A DNA stretch of 64,000 nucleotides from Streptomyces sp. RFCAC02 (GTDB taxonomy: Bacteria; Actinomycetota; Actinomycetes; Streptomycetales; Streptomycetaceae): contig NZ_SAUH01000001.1 in the NCBI RefSeq assembly GCF_004193175.1, positions 5,551,501 to 5,615,500 of the forward strand, read 5' to 3'. Both the position numbers and the translations under genes were made by a program. The stretch's first letter is position 1, and the number at the start of each line of letters is the position of its first letter. Shown piece by piece: positions 1-8,667 of the stretch. The notes below the pieces were generated by a model. The model saw only the letters and a list, made by a program, of their open reading frames with translations. It ran no database searches and was not told where the DNA came from.

Positions 1-1073
1 CACCGGACGGCGGGCTGCTCGACCTCGCGGGCAACGACTACCTCGCCCTCGGCCGGCACCCCGAGGTCACCGCCGCCGCCGCGGACGCCGCCCGGCGCTG
101 GGGCGCCGGCGCCGGCGCCTCGCGCCTCGTGACCGGCACGACCGAGCTGCATGTCGAACTGGAGCGGGAACTGGCCGCGTTCTGCGGCTTCGAGGCGGCC
201 CTCGTCCTGTCCTCCGGCTACGCGGCGAACCTCGCCGTCCTCACGTCGCTCGCCGGCCGCGGCACGCACGTCGTGTCGGACGCCGGCAACCACGCCTCCC
301 TCATCGACGGCTGCCGCCTCTCCCGCGCCGACGTCACCGTCGTCCCGCACGCGGACACCGCGGCCTTCCGCGCCGCGCTCGACGGCCGCGCGGGCCGGGC
401 GCTGGCGGTGACCGACGCCGTGTTCTCGGTGGACGGCAACGCCGCGCCGCTGGCCGGCCTCGCCGCCGTGTGCCGGGAACGCGGCGCGGCGCTCGTCGCG
501 GACGACGCCCACGGCCTCGGCGTCCTCGGCCCCGGGGGGCGGGGCACGGTGGCCGCGGCCGGGCTCGCGGGCGCGCCGGACGTCGTGGCGACCGTGACCC
601 TCTCCAAGGCGCTGGGCAGCCAGGGCGGCGCGGTCCTCGGCCCGGCGCGCGTGATCCGCCACCTGGTCAACACCGCCCGTACCGTCATCTTCGACACCGG
701 CCTCGCGCCCGCGGCGGCGGGCGCCGCGCTCGCCGCGCTGCGCGTGCTGCGCCGTGAACCGGGGCGCCCCGCCGCCGTCCGCGCCGCCGCCCTGGGCATC
801 CACCGGCGGCTGGCCGGTCTCGGTGCCACCGCTCCGGACGCCGCCGTCGTCTCCGTGCCCGCTCCGTCGCCGGACGCGGCGGTCCGCTGGGCGGCGGACT
901 GCCGCGCGGCGGGCGTAGCCGTCGGCTGTTTCCGCCCGCCGTCCGTGCCGGACGGCGTCGCCCGGCTGCGGCTGACGGCCCGCGCCGACCTGACGGCGGA
1001 CCTGCTGGACCGCGCTGCGGCCGTCGTGCTCGCCGCCGCCCCGGACGGCCCGGCGGGTGTCGAACCCGGCTGA
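1..1073 (+). CDS. bioF: 8-amino-7-oxononanoate synthase (5' truncated)
   Basis: PLP-dependent enzyme that condenses pimeloyl-thioester with L-alanine in biotin synthesis; cytoplasmic. The gene enters from the left window edge. The reading frame is open from base 3 and gives 356 visible residues. The frame starts in a typical BioF segment (LDLAGNDYLALG, then GAGASRLVTGTTELH), so only about 20-30 N-terminal residues are missing. The lysine that should bind PLP is in TLSKALGSQGG (codon 606-608, about visible residue 202). DDAHGLGVLG is the conserved Asp/His segment of the alpha-oxoamine synthase family. The GTG at 129 is internal, since homology clearly continues upstream of it. Related alpha-oxoamine synthases (KBL, ALAS) are less likely given the loop sequences, but neighbouring bio genes lie outside the window. 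Confidence 0.88.
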   Translation, partial: PDGGLLDLAGNDYLALGRHPEVTAAAADAARRWGAGAGASRLVTGTTELHVELERELAAFCGFEAALVLSSGYAANLAVLTSLAGRGTHVVSDAGNHASLIDGCRLSRADVTVVPHADTAAFRAALDGRAGRALAVTDAVFSVDGNAAPLAGLAAVCRERGAALVADDAHGLGVLGPGGRGTVAAAGLAGAPDVVATVTLSKALGSQGGAVLGPARVIRHLVNTARTVIFDTGLAPAAAGAALAALRVLRREPGRPAAVRAAALGIHRRLAGLGATAPDAAVVSVPAPSPDAAVRWAADCRAAGVAVGCFRPPSVPDGVARLRLTARADLTADLLDRAAAVVLAAAPDGPAGVEPG

Positions 1074-1281
1074 GACCGGTCACGGCGGCGTCCGTCGTGC
1101 GGCCGCGAGGCGTCGCGGACCGCTTCTCCCGCCGCACCGTGCCCCGGCGTCCCCGGCGGTGCGCGCCGCTGAGCGTCGGCGTGAACCGCCCTACCGCTCC
1201 CGCGTGCGTTACGTTGGGCCCGCACCCGTGATACAGGACGTGACACACGGCGTGGGACGACGGACGGCAGGAGCTGATCTT

Positions 1282-2097
1282 GTGACGGACGACGCGGCGA
1301 CCCCCGGTGGACCCATCTCGAAGATCGACCGGAGCGTGCCCCACTCCGCCCGCATCTGGAACTACTGGCTCGGCGGCACCGACAACTACGACGTGGACCG
1401 CGCCGCCGGCGACGCGTACTGCGAGGCGTTCCCCGGCATCGTGCACGTCGCCCGCGCGTCCCGCCACTTCCTCGCCCGCTCGATCCGCTACCTCGCCCAG
1501 GACGCCGGGGTGCGGCAGTTCCTCGACGTGGGCACGGGGCTGCCGACGGCCGACAACACGCACCAGATCGCGCAGCGCGTGGCGCCGGAGTCCCGCGTCG
1601 TGTACGTGGACAACGACCCGCTCGTCCTCCTCCACGCGCACGCCCTGCTGACCTCGGCCCCCGAGGGCGTCACCGAGTACCTGGAGGCCGACCTCCGGGA
1701 CCCGGCGGGCATCCTCGCCGCGGCCGGCGGGACGCTCGACCTGACACGCCCCGTCGGACTGATCCTGAGCGGCATCCTCGGCCACATCGAGACCTACGAG
1801 GAGGCCCGCGACATCGTCCGGCGCCTCATGGCGGGGCTGCCGTCCGGCAGCTACCTCTCCCTGAACGAGGGCACCGACACCGATCCCGAGTACCTCCGCG
1901 CCCAGAACGCCTACAACGCGTCGGGCGCCGAGCCCTACCGGCTGCGGCCCCTGCACGAGATCGAGGGCTTCTTCGACGGGCTCGACCTCGTGCCGCCCGG
2001 CGTCGTGCAGGTCCCGCGCTGGCGCCCCGACCTGGCGCCCACCGTGGAGCGGCACGACGACATCGGCCAGGCGGGCGGCGTGGGACGCAAGCCCTGA
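1282..2097 (+). CDS. SAM-dependent methyltransferase, Methyltransf_19 (DUF574), copy 1
   Basis: Predicted S-adenosylmethionine-dependent methyltransferase of the Methyltransf_19/DUF574 family, which is expanded in Streptomyces and has no settled substrate. The GTG at 1282 is chosen because GGCAGGAG lies 8 bases upstream and the protein then starts like its two paralogues here. It has 271 residues. The family N-terminal block HSARIWNYWLGG lies at about 21-32, the SAM-binding loop LDVGTGLPT at 81-89, and VVYVDNDP at about 106-113, where the acidic residue should contact the SAM ribose. The C-terminus ends GVGRKP, as in copy 2. Residues 75-123 are encoded by DNA identical to that of copy 3 at 53212-53357. 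It follows bioF after a 208-bp gap and appears to be its own unit. Confidence 0.85.
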   Translation: MTDDAATPGGPISKIDRSVPHSARIWNYWLGGTDNYDVDRAAGDAYCEAFPGIVHVARASRHFLARSIRYLAQDAGVRQFLDVGTGLPTADNTHQIAQRVAPESRVVYVDNDPLVLLHAHALLTSAPEGVTEYLEADLRDPAGILAAAGGTLDLTRPVGLILSGILGHIETYEEARDIVRRLMAGLPSGSYLSLNEGTDTDPEYLRAQNAYNASGAEPYRLRPLHEIEGFFDGLDLVPPGVVQVPRWRPDLAPTVERHDDIGQAGGVGRKP

Positions 2098-2119
2098 CGG
2101 CCCCGCCCCACGCCGCCGC

Positions 2120-3154
2120 TCAGGAGGCGGGTTCCGGCTCCGGGTCCCCGCCGGCCGGGGCCGCCCCGCGCCGCCCCCGCACCTCGCGCCACACGACGAA
2201 CGCGGCCAGCAGCACCGCGAGCACCAGCAGGACGAGCGGCAGCAGGAAGCCGACGAGCCACAGCGCGCGGGCGTCGTCCGCCGCGTCGTCGGCCCGGTCC
2301 GCGATCCCCTCGGGCGTCCCCTCGATCGCCATGGTGTTGACCGGCGCCAGGGTGACCGGACCGTCGGGCCCCTCGGTCTGCGCCACGATCGTCTGCTCCA
2401 GGGAGCCGTTGAGGACGGCCCCGGTGTCCGTGTCGATCCAGGCGACCCGCTCGATGGTCGCGGCGTAGGTCAGCGGCACGGGGTCGGGCAGGGCGGCCAG
2501 GGCCGCCGGGTCGGGCCGCTGCTCGGCCGGCAGGGTCTCCGCGATGCCCGCCAGGACGTCCCTGGGCAGGGCGGCGGGCAGGTTCTCGGCGATGTCCGGA
2601 TCGGCCAGCGGGCCGGCCGCCGACATCACGTAGACATACGTCTCGCGGCCCTCGACGTCCTCGACGCGGTCGAAGACGGCGGGCACCTCGGAGGCGGTCG
2701 TCGGGTCCCAGAACGTGTAGTCCTGCTGCTCCGGCTCCAGCGGCCAGGAGATCACGAGGCCCTGGTGCTCCTCGGCCTCCTCGCCGTCCGGCACGGGCCG
2801 GTCGTCGAGGTCGGTGCGGTCCACCGACCAGCGGTGCCCGGTCGACGACAGCTCGGTGCCGTCCGGCCCGGCGACCGTCACGTCGTCGCTCACCACGGCC
2901 GTCCCGCCGTCGGTCGCCACGACCTGCACGTGCCGCTCCACGCTCACCGGCACGTCGGCCAGCATCGCGTTCGCCAGGTCCCCCGATTCGAGCGCGGCGG
3001 CGTTCAGCAGGGACGCCGTGCCCGTGTACGCGAAGGTGCTGTCGGTGTCGGACGGGAGCTGGTGCACGGCCGGGTACACCGCGAGCCGCGTCACGGCGGA
3101 CGCCGCGAGCAGGACGGCGGCGGCGCCGGACAGAACCCAGCTGCTTCTTCGCAT
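2120..3154 (-). CDS. DUF3068 / PorA-family membrane-anchored protein
   Basis: Protein of 344 residues with an N-terminal hydrophobic segment (about 6-25, signal anchor), a long extracytoplasmic domain and a second membrane helix at about 295-318 (LWLVGFLLPLVLLVLAVLLA). A basic, Ala/Pro-rich cytoplasmic tail follows. This architecture, and phrases such as LPSDTDSTFAYTGTA and TYVYVMSAAGPLADP, match the DUF3068 family, sometimes called porin PorA family in actinobacteria; its function in Streptomyces is unknown. The start is the ATG at 3152-3154, preceded on the minus strand by the GGGGAGGCAACC region. It stands alone: the methyltransferase upstream ends convergently 22 bp away, and the LigD-type polymerase to the right is transcribed in the same direction after a 190-bp gap. 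Confidence 0.78.
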   Translation of the reverse strand: MRRSSWVLSGAAAVLLAASAVTRLAVYPAVHQLPSDTDSTFAYTGTASLLNAAALESGDLANAMLADVPVSVERHVQVVATDGGTAVVSDDVTVAGPDGTELSSTGHRWSVDRTDLDDRPVPDGEEAEEHQGLVISWPLEPEQQDYTFWDPTTASEVPAVFDRVEDVEGRETYVYVMSAAGPLADPDIAENLPAALPRDVLAGIAETLPAEQRPDPAALAALPDPVPLTYAATIERVAWIDTDTGAVLNGSLEQTIVAQTEGPDGPVTLAPVNTMAIEGTPEGIADRADDAADDARALWLVGFLLPLVLLVLAVLLAAFVVWREVRGRRGAAPAGGDPEPEPAS

Positions 3155-3344
3155 GGTTGCCTCCCCAGACCGGTCGTACGCCTGTGTACGACGGCTGGCT
3201 CACCGTAGGGACGGGGGAGGGGGGCGTCAATAAGCGGGGACGCCCGCGCACCAGTACGTGGCCCGTTCGATATCAGCGCGCCGCGCGGACACCGGGACGC
3301 GGGGCAATCAGGCACAGGGAGACGGGAGTTGAATGACCCTCCGG

Positions 3345-4370
3345 TCACTCGTCGCGCGCGCCGCGCGGGCGCCGGGCGCGCGACGGCTGGACGCGTTTCG
3401 GCTCGCCCGCCGCCTTCGGATGCTCCGGCGGGTACGGCAGGTCCCCGAGGCCGTGCTCGCGCTCGTCCCGCGCGGCCAGGTCGAGGGCCGCCTCCAGACG
3501 GCACACGTGCCGCTCCATGTCCGCGTGCACGTCACCGGCCTCCGCGTACCGGCCCGGCATGGTCGCGAGGTCGAAGTCCTCGGGACGCGCGTCCGCCACC
3601 TCGCTCCAGCGCAGCGGCGCCGAGACGGTGGCCCGCGGGTTCGGCCGCACCGAGTAGGCGCCCGCGATGGTGCGGTCCCTGGCGGTCTGGTTGTAGTCGA
3701 AGAAGATCCGCTCGCCGCGCTCCTCCTTCCACCACGCGGTCGTGACGCGCCGTGGCGCGCGCCGCTCCAGCTCCCGGCCGATCGCGATCGCCGCCCGCCG
3801 CACCTGCGGGAACGTCCACTCGCGCGCGATCGGCACGAAGACGTGCAGGCCCCGGCCGCCCGAGGTCTTGGGCCATCCGGTGAGGCCGAGTTCCGACAGC
3901 ACCTCGCGCAGGCCGAGCGCGGCCCGCACCGCGTCGCCGTAGTCCGTGCCTGGCTGCGGGTCCAGGTCGATCCGCAGCTCGTCCGGATGCTCCGTGTCGT
4001 CGCGCCGCACCGGCCACGGGTGGAACGTCAGCACACCCAGGTTCGCCGCCCACACGACGGCCGCGACCTCCCCCGGACACATCTCGTCCGCGTACCGGCC
4101 GCTCGGGAACGCGATCCGCCCGGTCGGGATCCACGACGGCAGGTTGGCGGGAGCCCGCTTCTGGAAGAACGATTCGCCGTCCACTCCCCCGGGGTAGCGC
4201 TCCAGCGTCGTCGGCCGGTCCCGCAGCGCCCGCACCACGCCGTCGCCGACCGAGCAGTAGTACCTGGCCACATCCAGCTTGGTGAACCCCCGCGCGGGGA
4301 AGTACACCCGCTCCGGGTGCGACAGCCGGACCGTCCGGCCGCCGACCGTCAGTTCCATCGCGTCCGCCAT
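3345..4370 (-). CDS. LigD-type primase-polymerase (NHEJ), copy 1
   Basis: Single-domain archaeo-eukaryotic primase/polymerase of the LigD-Pol type, which fills gaps and adds nucleotides during non-homologous end joining. It has 341 residues from the ATG at 4368-4370; the open frame continues upstream but only with Arg/Gly-rich sequence. Visible motifs are ERYPGGVDGESFFQKRAP (57-74), the metal-binding DLD at about 135-137 in ELRIDLDPQPG, and SGGRGLHVFVP (170-180), whose His belongs to the nucleotide site. The basic C-terminal tail (KRVQPSRARRPRG) is unstructured in appearance. It is divergent from the ligase at 4448 with only 77 bp between starts, so the two probably share a control region. 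In Streptomyces the pol and ligase activities of mycobacterial LigD are often split in this way. A second pol-type gene is at 32509. Confidence 0.87.
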   Translation of the reverse strand: MADAMELTVGGRTVRLSHPERVYFPARGFTKLDVARYYCSVGDGVVRALRDRPTTLERYPGGVDGESFFQKRAPANLPSWIPTGRIAFPSGRYADEMCPGEVAAVVWAANLGVLTFHPWPVRRDDTEHPDELRIDLDPQPGTDYGDAVRAALGLREVLSELGLTGWPKTSGGRGLHVFVPIAREWTFPQVRRAAIAIGRELERRAPRRVTTAWWKEERGERIFFDYNQTARDRTIAGAYSVRPNPRATVSAPLRWSEVADARPEDFDLATMPGRYAEAGDVHADMERHVCRLEAALDLAARDEREHGLGDLPYPPEHPKAAGEPKRVQPSRARRPRGARDE

Positions 4371-4447
4371 GGCGCCACCGTAGGCCCGGGCACCCGGACG
4401 CGCCCGCCGGCGGGCGCACCGGCCGCGCGGCCAGCACAATCCGGACC

Positions 4448-5518
4448 ATGGACCTGCCGGTGACCCCGCCCGTCACGCCGATGCTCGCCAAGCCCGTCGC
4501 CGACATCCCGCCGGGCATGCACTACGAGGCGAAGTGGGACGGCTTCCGCGCCATCGTCTTCCGCGACGGCGACACCGTGGAGATCGGCAGCCGCACGGCC
4601 AAGCCCCTGACCCGCTACTTCCCCGAACTGGCCGACAGCCTGCGCGCCGCCCTCCCGCCGCGCTGCGTCGTCGACGGCGAGATCGTCATCGTCCGGGACG
4701 GCCGGCTCGACTTCGACGCCCTGCTGGAGCGCATCCACCCGGCCGCCTCCCGCGTCCGCGCGCTCGCCGAGCGCACCCCGGCCGCGTTCGTGGCCTTCGA
4801 CCTGCTCGCCCTCGGCGACGACGCGTTCCTCGACCGTCCGCTCAGCGAACGCCGCGCCGCCCTCACCGACGCCCTGCGCGGCGCCGGACCGCCCGTCCAC
4901 CTGGCGCCGGCCACCGGCGACCGGGAGACCGCGCGCCGCTGGTACGGCCGGTTCGAGGGCGCGGGACTCGACGGCATCGTCGCCAAGGCACCCGACCAGC
5001 CCTACCGGCCCGGCGAACGGGTGATGCTCAAGATCAAGCACGAGCGGACCGCCGACTGTGTGGTCGCCGGGCTCCGCCACCACAAGAGCGGCCCCGTCGT
5101 CGGCTCGCTGCTCCTCGGCCTGTACGACGACGCGGGCGCCCTCCAGCACGTCGGGGTATGCGGCTCCTTCACCGCGCGACGGCGCGCCGAGCTGATGGAC
5201 GAGCTGCGCCCCCTCGTCATGGACGACCTCGCGGGCCATCCCTGGGCCGCGTGGGCGGACGAGGACGCGCACGCCGCGCGCCGCATGCCCGGCGGCCCGA
5301 GCCGCTGGTCGGGCGGCAAGGACCTGTCCTGGGTACCCCTGCGGCCCGAGCGGGTGTGCGAGGTCGCGTACGACCACCTCCAGGGGGACCGCTTCCGGCA
5401 CACCGCGCGGTTCCGCCACTGGCGGCCCGACCGCGAGCCCCGCTCCTGCACCTACGCGCAGCTCGACGAACCCGTCCGCTTCGACCTGGCGGACGTGCTC
5501 ACGCCTCCACCGAGCTGA
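4448..5518 (+). CDS. ATP-dependent DNA ligase (LigC type)
   Basis: ATP-dependent DNA ligase of 356 residues, seals nicks during end joining. The adenylation motif is EAKWDGFRAI, with K29 as the expected AMP-bound lysine. DGEIVIV (about 76-82) is motif III, VAFDLLALGDD is motif IIIa, and LKIKHERTADCVV (about 193-205) is motif V. Residues from about 220 to the end form the OB-fold region. The length fits LigC or an isolated LigD ligase domain; no polymerase or nuclease domain is attached. The polymerase is instead encoded divergently at 3345-4370. The last 20 bases overlap the end of the HIT gene on the other strand. Ku is not in the window. Confidence 0.88.
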   Translation: MDLPVTPPVTPMLAKPVADIPPGMHYEAKWDGFRAIVFRDGDTVEIGSRTAKPLTRYFPELADSLRAALPPRCVVDGEIVIVRDGRLDFDALLERIHPAASRVRALAERTPAAFVAFDLLALGDDAFLDRPLSERRAALTDALRGAGPPVHLAPATGDRETARRWYGRFEGAGLDGIVAKAPDQPYRPGERVMLKIKHERTADCVVAGLRHHKSGPVVGSLLLGLYDDAGALQHVGVCGSFTARRRAELMDELRPLVMDDLAGHPWAAWADEDAHAARRMPGGPSRWSGGKDLSWVPLRPERVCEVAYDHLQGDRFRHTARFRHWRPDREPRSCTYAQLDEPVRFDLADVLTPPPS

Positions 5519-5921
5519 TCGCGTTCCGCAGCCGCCGGGCGACGGCGGCCGCCTCGGCGTCGTCCGCGTACCGCCCGCGCGGCCAGAAGAAGCCGCGCAG
5601 CCTGTCCTTGCGCAGCCTCGGCACCACATGGACGTGCAGGTGCGGCACGGACTGACTGACCCGGTTGTTCTCCGCGACGAACGTCCCCTCCGCCGCCATG
5701 CCGCGCTCCACCCCCGCGGCCACCTGCCGCACCCGGCGGAAGAACGGCCCCACGTCGTCCGCGGCCAGATCGGTGAGGGTCGCCACATGCCGCCGCGGCA
5801 CCACGAGCGTGTGCCCGGGGAAGAGCGGCTTCGTGTCGAGGAACGCCACGGCGACCCCGTCGTCCAGGACCCGGTGCGCCGCCGCCCCGCCGGCGACGAT
5901 CGCGCAGAAGACACAATCCAC
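5499..5921 (-). CDS. HIT-family nucleotide hydrolase
   Basis: Histidine-triad protein of 140 residues, expected to hydrolyse or transfer on nucleoside phosphoramidate or dinucleotide substrates. The start DCVFC carries the usual zinc-type cysteine pair, FPGHTLVVPRRHV is the conserved strand, and the histidine triad is HLHVHVVPR at about 97-105. The ORF begins at a GTG with GGAGGA almost touching it (minus strand), so the true initiation point is a little uncertain, but the MDCVFC beginning is normal for the family. The C-terminal end overlaps the ligase gene convergently by 20 bp. No operon partner is visible, and the flavoprotein gene diverges 53 bp upstream. Confidence 0.85.
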   Translation of the reverse strand: MDCVFCAIVAGGAAAHRVLDDGVAVAFLDTKPLFPGHTLVVPRRHVATLTDLAADDVGPFFRRVRQVAAGVERGMAAEGTFVAENNRVSQSVPHLHVHVVPRLRKDRLRGFFWPRGRYADDAEAAAVARRLRNAISSVEA

Positions 5922-5974
5922 TCCTCCAGTGTCGGCGCGGGAAGCGCGCGGCGCCCGGCGGCGTTGACGAGGGC

Positions 5975-7084
5975 ATGGGTACGCGAGGGGACAGCGGGGC
6001 GCGCGACGTGCGCGTCGTCGTCATCGGCGCCGGGCAGGCGGGCCTGTCCGCCGCCCACCACCTGCGCCGGCGCGGCCTGGTGCCCGGCCGTGATGTCGTC
6101 GTCCTCGACCACGCGCCGCGCCCCGGCGGCGCCTGGCAGTTCCGGTGGCCGACGCTGACGTACGGCCGGGTGCACGGCATGCACGCCCTGCCCGGCATGG
6201 AGCTGACCGGCGCCGACCCCGCCCTGCCGTCCGCCGAGGTCATCGGCGACTACTTCGCCCGCTACGAGGCCGCCTTCGACCTGCGGGTCCTGCGGCCGGT
6301 GCACGTCGGGGCCGTGCGGGAGGCCGGCGACGGGCGGCTGCTGGTCACCAGTACGGCGGGGGAGTGGACCACCCGCGCCGTGATCAACGCGACCGGCACG
6401 TGGGACCGCCCGTTCTGGCCGTACGCCGAGGGCCGGGAGACGTTCACCGGCCGCCAGCTCCACACCGCGGACTACCCGGGACCCGGACCGTTCGCCGGTG
6501 AGCGGGTCGTCGTCGTGGGCGGCGGCACGTCGGCGGTGCAGCACCTGCTGGAGATCGCCGACGTCGCGGCGGACACCCTGTGGGTCACCCGCAGGCCGCC
6601 GGTCTTCCGCGACACCGCGTTCGACAGCGAGCAGGGCCGCGCGGCCGTCGCGCTCGTCGAGGACCGCGTCCGGCGCGGCCTGCCGCCGCGCAGCGTCGTC
6701 TCGGTGACGGGGCTCGCCATGACGGAGGCCGTGCGCCGGGGGCGGGAGAGCGGTGTCCTCGCGCGGCATCCGATGTTCCGGCGGATCGTGCCGGAGGGCG
6801 TGGTCCTGCCCGACGGGAGCACCTGGCCGGCCGGCACGATCCTGTGGGCTACCGGGTTCCGCCCCGCTGTGGAGCATCTCGCCCCGCTGCGGCTTCGCGA
6901 GCCGGGCGGCGGCATCCGCCTCGCGGGCACCCGGGCCGTCCGCGACGCCCGGGTCCACCTGGTGGGCTACGGCCCCTCCGCCAGCACCATCGGCGCGAAC
7001 CGGGCGGGCCGCGCGGCCGTCACCGACCTGCTGCCCCTCATCGGTCCGGCACCGGACGCGGTGCGGGAGCCGGTGCGGGCGTGA
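5975..7084 (+). CDS. FAD/NAD(P)-dependent oxidoreductase, flavin monooxygenase-like
   Basis: Flavoprotein of 369 residues with two Rossmann motifs: VIGAGQAGLSAAHHL near residues 15-29 for FAD and VVGGGTSAVQHL near 178-189 for NAD(P)H. INATGTWDRPFWP and ILWATGFRPAVEHL are the ATG segments typical of single-component flavin monooxygenases and CzcO-like proteins. The protein is shorter than typical Baeyer-Villiger enzymes (about 500) and matches the short NAD(P)-binding oxidoreductases found across actinobacteria, whose substrates are mostly unknown. The ATG at 5975 places MGTRGDSGARDVRVVVIGAG at the start. It is a single gene, divergent from the HIT gene; Methyltransf_19 copy 2 follows after 202 bp. 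Confidence 0.78.
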   Translation: MGTRGDSGARDVRVVVIGAGQAGLSAAHHLRRRGLVPGRDVVVLDHAPRPGGAWQFRWPTLTYGRVHGMHALPGMELTGADPALPSAEVIGDYFARYEAAFDLRVLRPVHVGAVREAGDGRLLVTSTAGEWTTRAVINATGTWDRPFWPYAEGRETFTGRQLHTADYPGPGPFAGERVVVVGGGTSAVQHLLEIADVAADTLWVTRRPPVFRDTAFDSEQGRAAVALVEDRVRRGLPPRSVVSVTGLAMTEAVRRGRESGVLARHPMFRRIVPEGVVLPDGSTWPAGTILWATGFRPAVEHLAPLRLREPGGGIRLAGTRAVRDARVHLVGYGPSASTIGANRAGRAAVTDLLPLIGPAPDAVREPVRA

Positions 7085-7286
7085 GACCGGACGGAGCGGC
7101 AGCACATGACTGCGACATATGCCGTCTCCCCGTGACGCTTTGTCGACCAAGTGATAGGCGGCGTCTATGATCCGGTGCTGTTATGGATCATCGCGCGCCG
7201 GGCAGCCCACCGCTCCCGGCACCGGCGGTCCGGCGGCGGGCCGCGCACCCGCGCCGCCCAGCACGGCAGTACAGGAGAAACGCCCC

Positions 7287-8081
7287 GTGACCGACGAAGC
7301 ACCCCCGATCGACATCTCGGTGCCCCACTCGGCGCGGATCTGGAACTACTGGCTCGGCGGCCAGGACAACTACGAGGTGGACCGCCTCGCCGGCGACCGC
7401 TACCGCGCCACCTACCCGGACGTCACCCGGCTCGCCCGCGCGTCGCGCGCCTTCCTCGCCCGCGCCCTGCGCTACCTCGTCGAGGAGGCGGGGCTGCGCC
7501 AGTTCGTCGACGTGGGGACGGGCCTGCCCACCGCGGACAACACCCACGAGATCGCCCAGCGCATCGCGCCCGAGTCCCGCGTCCTGTACGTCGACAACGA
7601 CCCGCTGGTGCTCGCGCACGCGCGCGCCCTCCTCGTCAGCGGCCCCGCGGGCGCCGCCGACTACGCCGACGCCGACCTGCACGACCCGGCCGCCATCCTC
7701 GCCGCGGCCGACCGCGCGCTCGACCTGACCCGGCCGGTCGGCGTCATCTTCAGCGGCGTCCTCGGCCATGTCGAGAAGTACGAGGATGCGCGGTCGATCG
7801 TCACCCGGCTGCTCCTGCCGCTGGCCCCGGGCAGTCATCTCCTGCTCAGCGACGGCACCTCCGTCTTCGCGCAGGCGTGCGCGGACGCCCAGCGGGAGTA
7901 CAACGACAGCGGTGCCGTCCCCTACCACCTGCGCTCGCCGGAGGACATCACCGGCTTCTTCGACGGGCTGCGCCTCGTCGAGCCCGGAGTGGTGCCCTGC
8001 CCCCGGTGGCGGCCCGCGTCCGACGGGCCCGTGGCCGACGGTGAACTCGACATATTCGGCGGCGTCGGCCGGAAACCCTGA
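7287..8081 (+). CDS. SAM-dependent methyltransferase, Methyltransf_19 (DUF574), copy 2
   Basis: Second paralogue, 264 residues. The GTG at 7287 is chosen for the AGGAGA at 7273-7278 and for the conserved distance to HSARIWNYWLGGQDNYEVDR. The SAM loop is VDVGTGLPT, the acidic strand is VLYVDNDP, and the C-terminus is GGVGRKP. It is more divergent from copies 1 and 3 than those are from each other: synonymous sites differ throughout the region where copies 1 and 3 are identical. A TATGAT (7166-7171) about 115 bp upstream may be a -10 element, but no good -35 box accompanies it. The NUDIX gene follows 44 bp downstream in the same direction and could be cotranscribed. Confidence 0.85.
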   Translation: MTDEAPPIDISVPHSARIWNYWLGGQDNYEVDRLAGDRYRATYPDVTRLARASRAFLARALRYLVEEAGLRQFVDVGTGLPTADNTHEIAQRIAPESRVLYVDNDPLVLAHARALLVSGPAGAADYADADLHDPAAILAAADRALDLTRPVGVIFSGVLGHVEKYEDARSIVTRLLLPLAPGSHLLLSDGTSVFAQACADAQREYNDSGAVPYHLRSPEDITGFFDGLRLVEPGVVPCPRWRPASDGPVADGELDIFGGVGRKP

Positions 8082-8125
8082 CCGGTCCGGAGCGCGGCCG
8101 CTCCCTGGAGAAAGGCGGAACAGCG

Positions 8126-8665
8126 ATGGCCTACACCTACGACCGGAGGGTCACCCACTGTCCCTTCTGCGGCGTCGCCTACAGCGTGGACGCGAGCTGG
8201 CCGAGGGACTGCCCCGGCTGCGGCGAGACCCACTGGGCGAACCCGCTGCCCGTCGCGGTGGCCCTGCAGCCGGTGACCCTGCCGGGCGGGGGCCGCGGGC
8301 TGGTCGCCGTGCGCCGCGGCATCGAGCCGTGCCTCGGCGAACTGGCGCTGCCCGGCGGTTACATGGAGCTGGGCGAGACGTGGCAGGAGGCCGTCGTCCG
8401 TGAGCTGTGGGAGGAGACCGGGCTCGTCGCGCCGGCCGCCGGCGCGCGCCTGGTGGACGCGCACAGCGGCGACCGGACGCTGAACCTCTACGCGATGCTG
8501 CCCCCGATGCCGGCCGAGAGCCTCCCCGAGCCCGTCGCCACCGACGAGACGATGGAGTGGCTCGTCATCGACAAGCCGGTGCCGCTCGCCTTCCCCGGCC
8601 ATGACGCCGTGGTGGCGGCGTACTTCGCGGGCGCCGGCGCCACGGGCGGGGCGCCGGGCCGCTGA
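8126..8665 (+). CDS. NUDIX hydrolase with N-terminal zinc ribbon
   Basis: Protein of 179 residues. Residues 12-32 carry two CxxC pairs (C12, C15, C29, C32) that form a zinc ribbon. The Nudix box lies at about 78-100 (GYMELGETWQEAVVRELWEETG), with REL and EETG supplying the metal-binding glutamates. Zinc-ribbon NUDIX proteins include NADH pyrophosphatase relatives and uncharacterised hydrolases of nucleoside diphosphate derivatives; the exact substrate cannot be read here. A ribosome site (GGAGAAAGG) lies directly upstream of the ATG. The stop codon is only 2 bp from the convergent end of rppA. Confidence 0.85.
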   Translation: MAYTYDRRVTHCPFCGVAYSVDASWPRDCPGCGETHWANPLPVAVALQPVTLPGGGRGLVAVRRGIEPCLGELALPGGYMELGETWQEAVVRELWEETGLVAPAAGARLVDAHSGDRTLNLYAMLPPMPAESLPEPVATDETMEWLVIDKPVPLAFPGHDAVVAAYFAGAGATGGAPGR

Positions 8666-8667
8666 CG

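Noticed and set aside
4349..7150. Very long minus-strand ORF of over 900 codons across the ligase, HIT and flavoprotein genes
   Set aside because: Stop codons are rare in very GC-rich DNA; the frame covers three genes with clear motifs and has low-complexity Arg/Gly/Ala composition.
7140..7171. TTGTCG and TATGAT upstream of Methyltransf_19 copy 2 as a promoter
   Set aside because: The two boxes are 20 bp apart, too far for a normal sigma-70-type promoter; only the -10-like word is mentioned in the gene entry.
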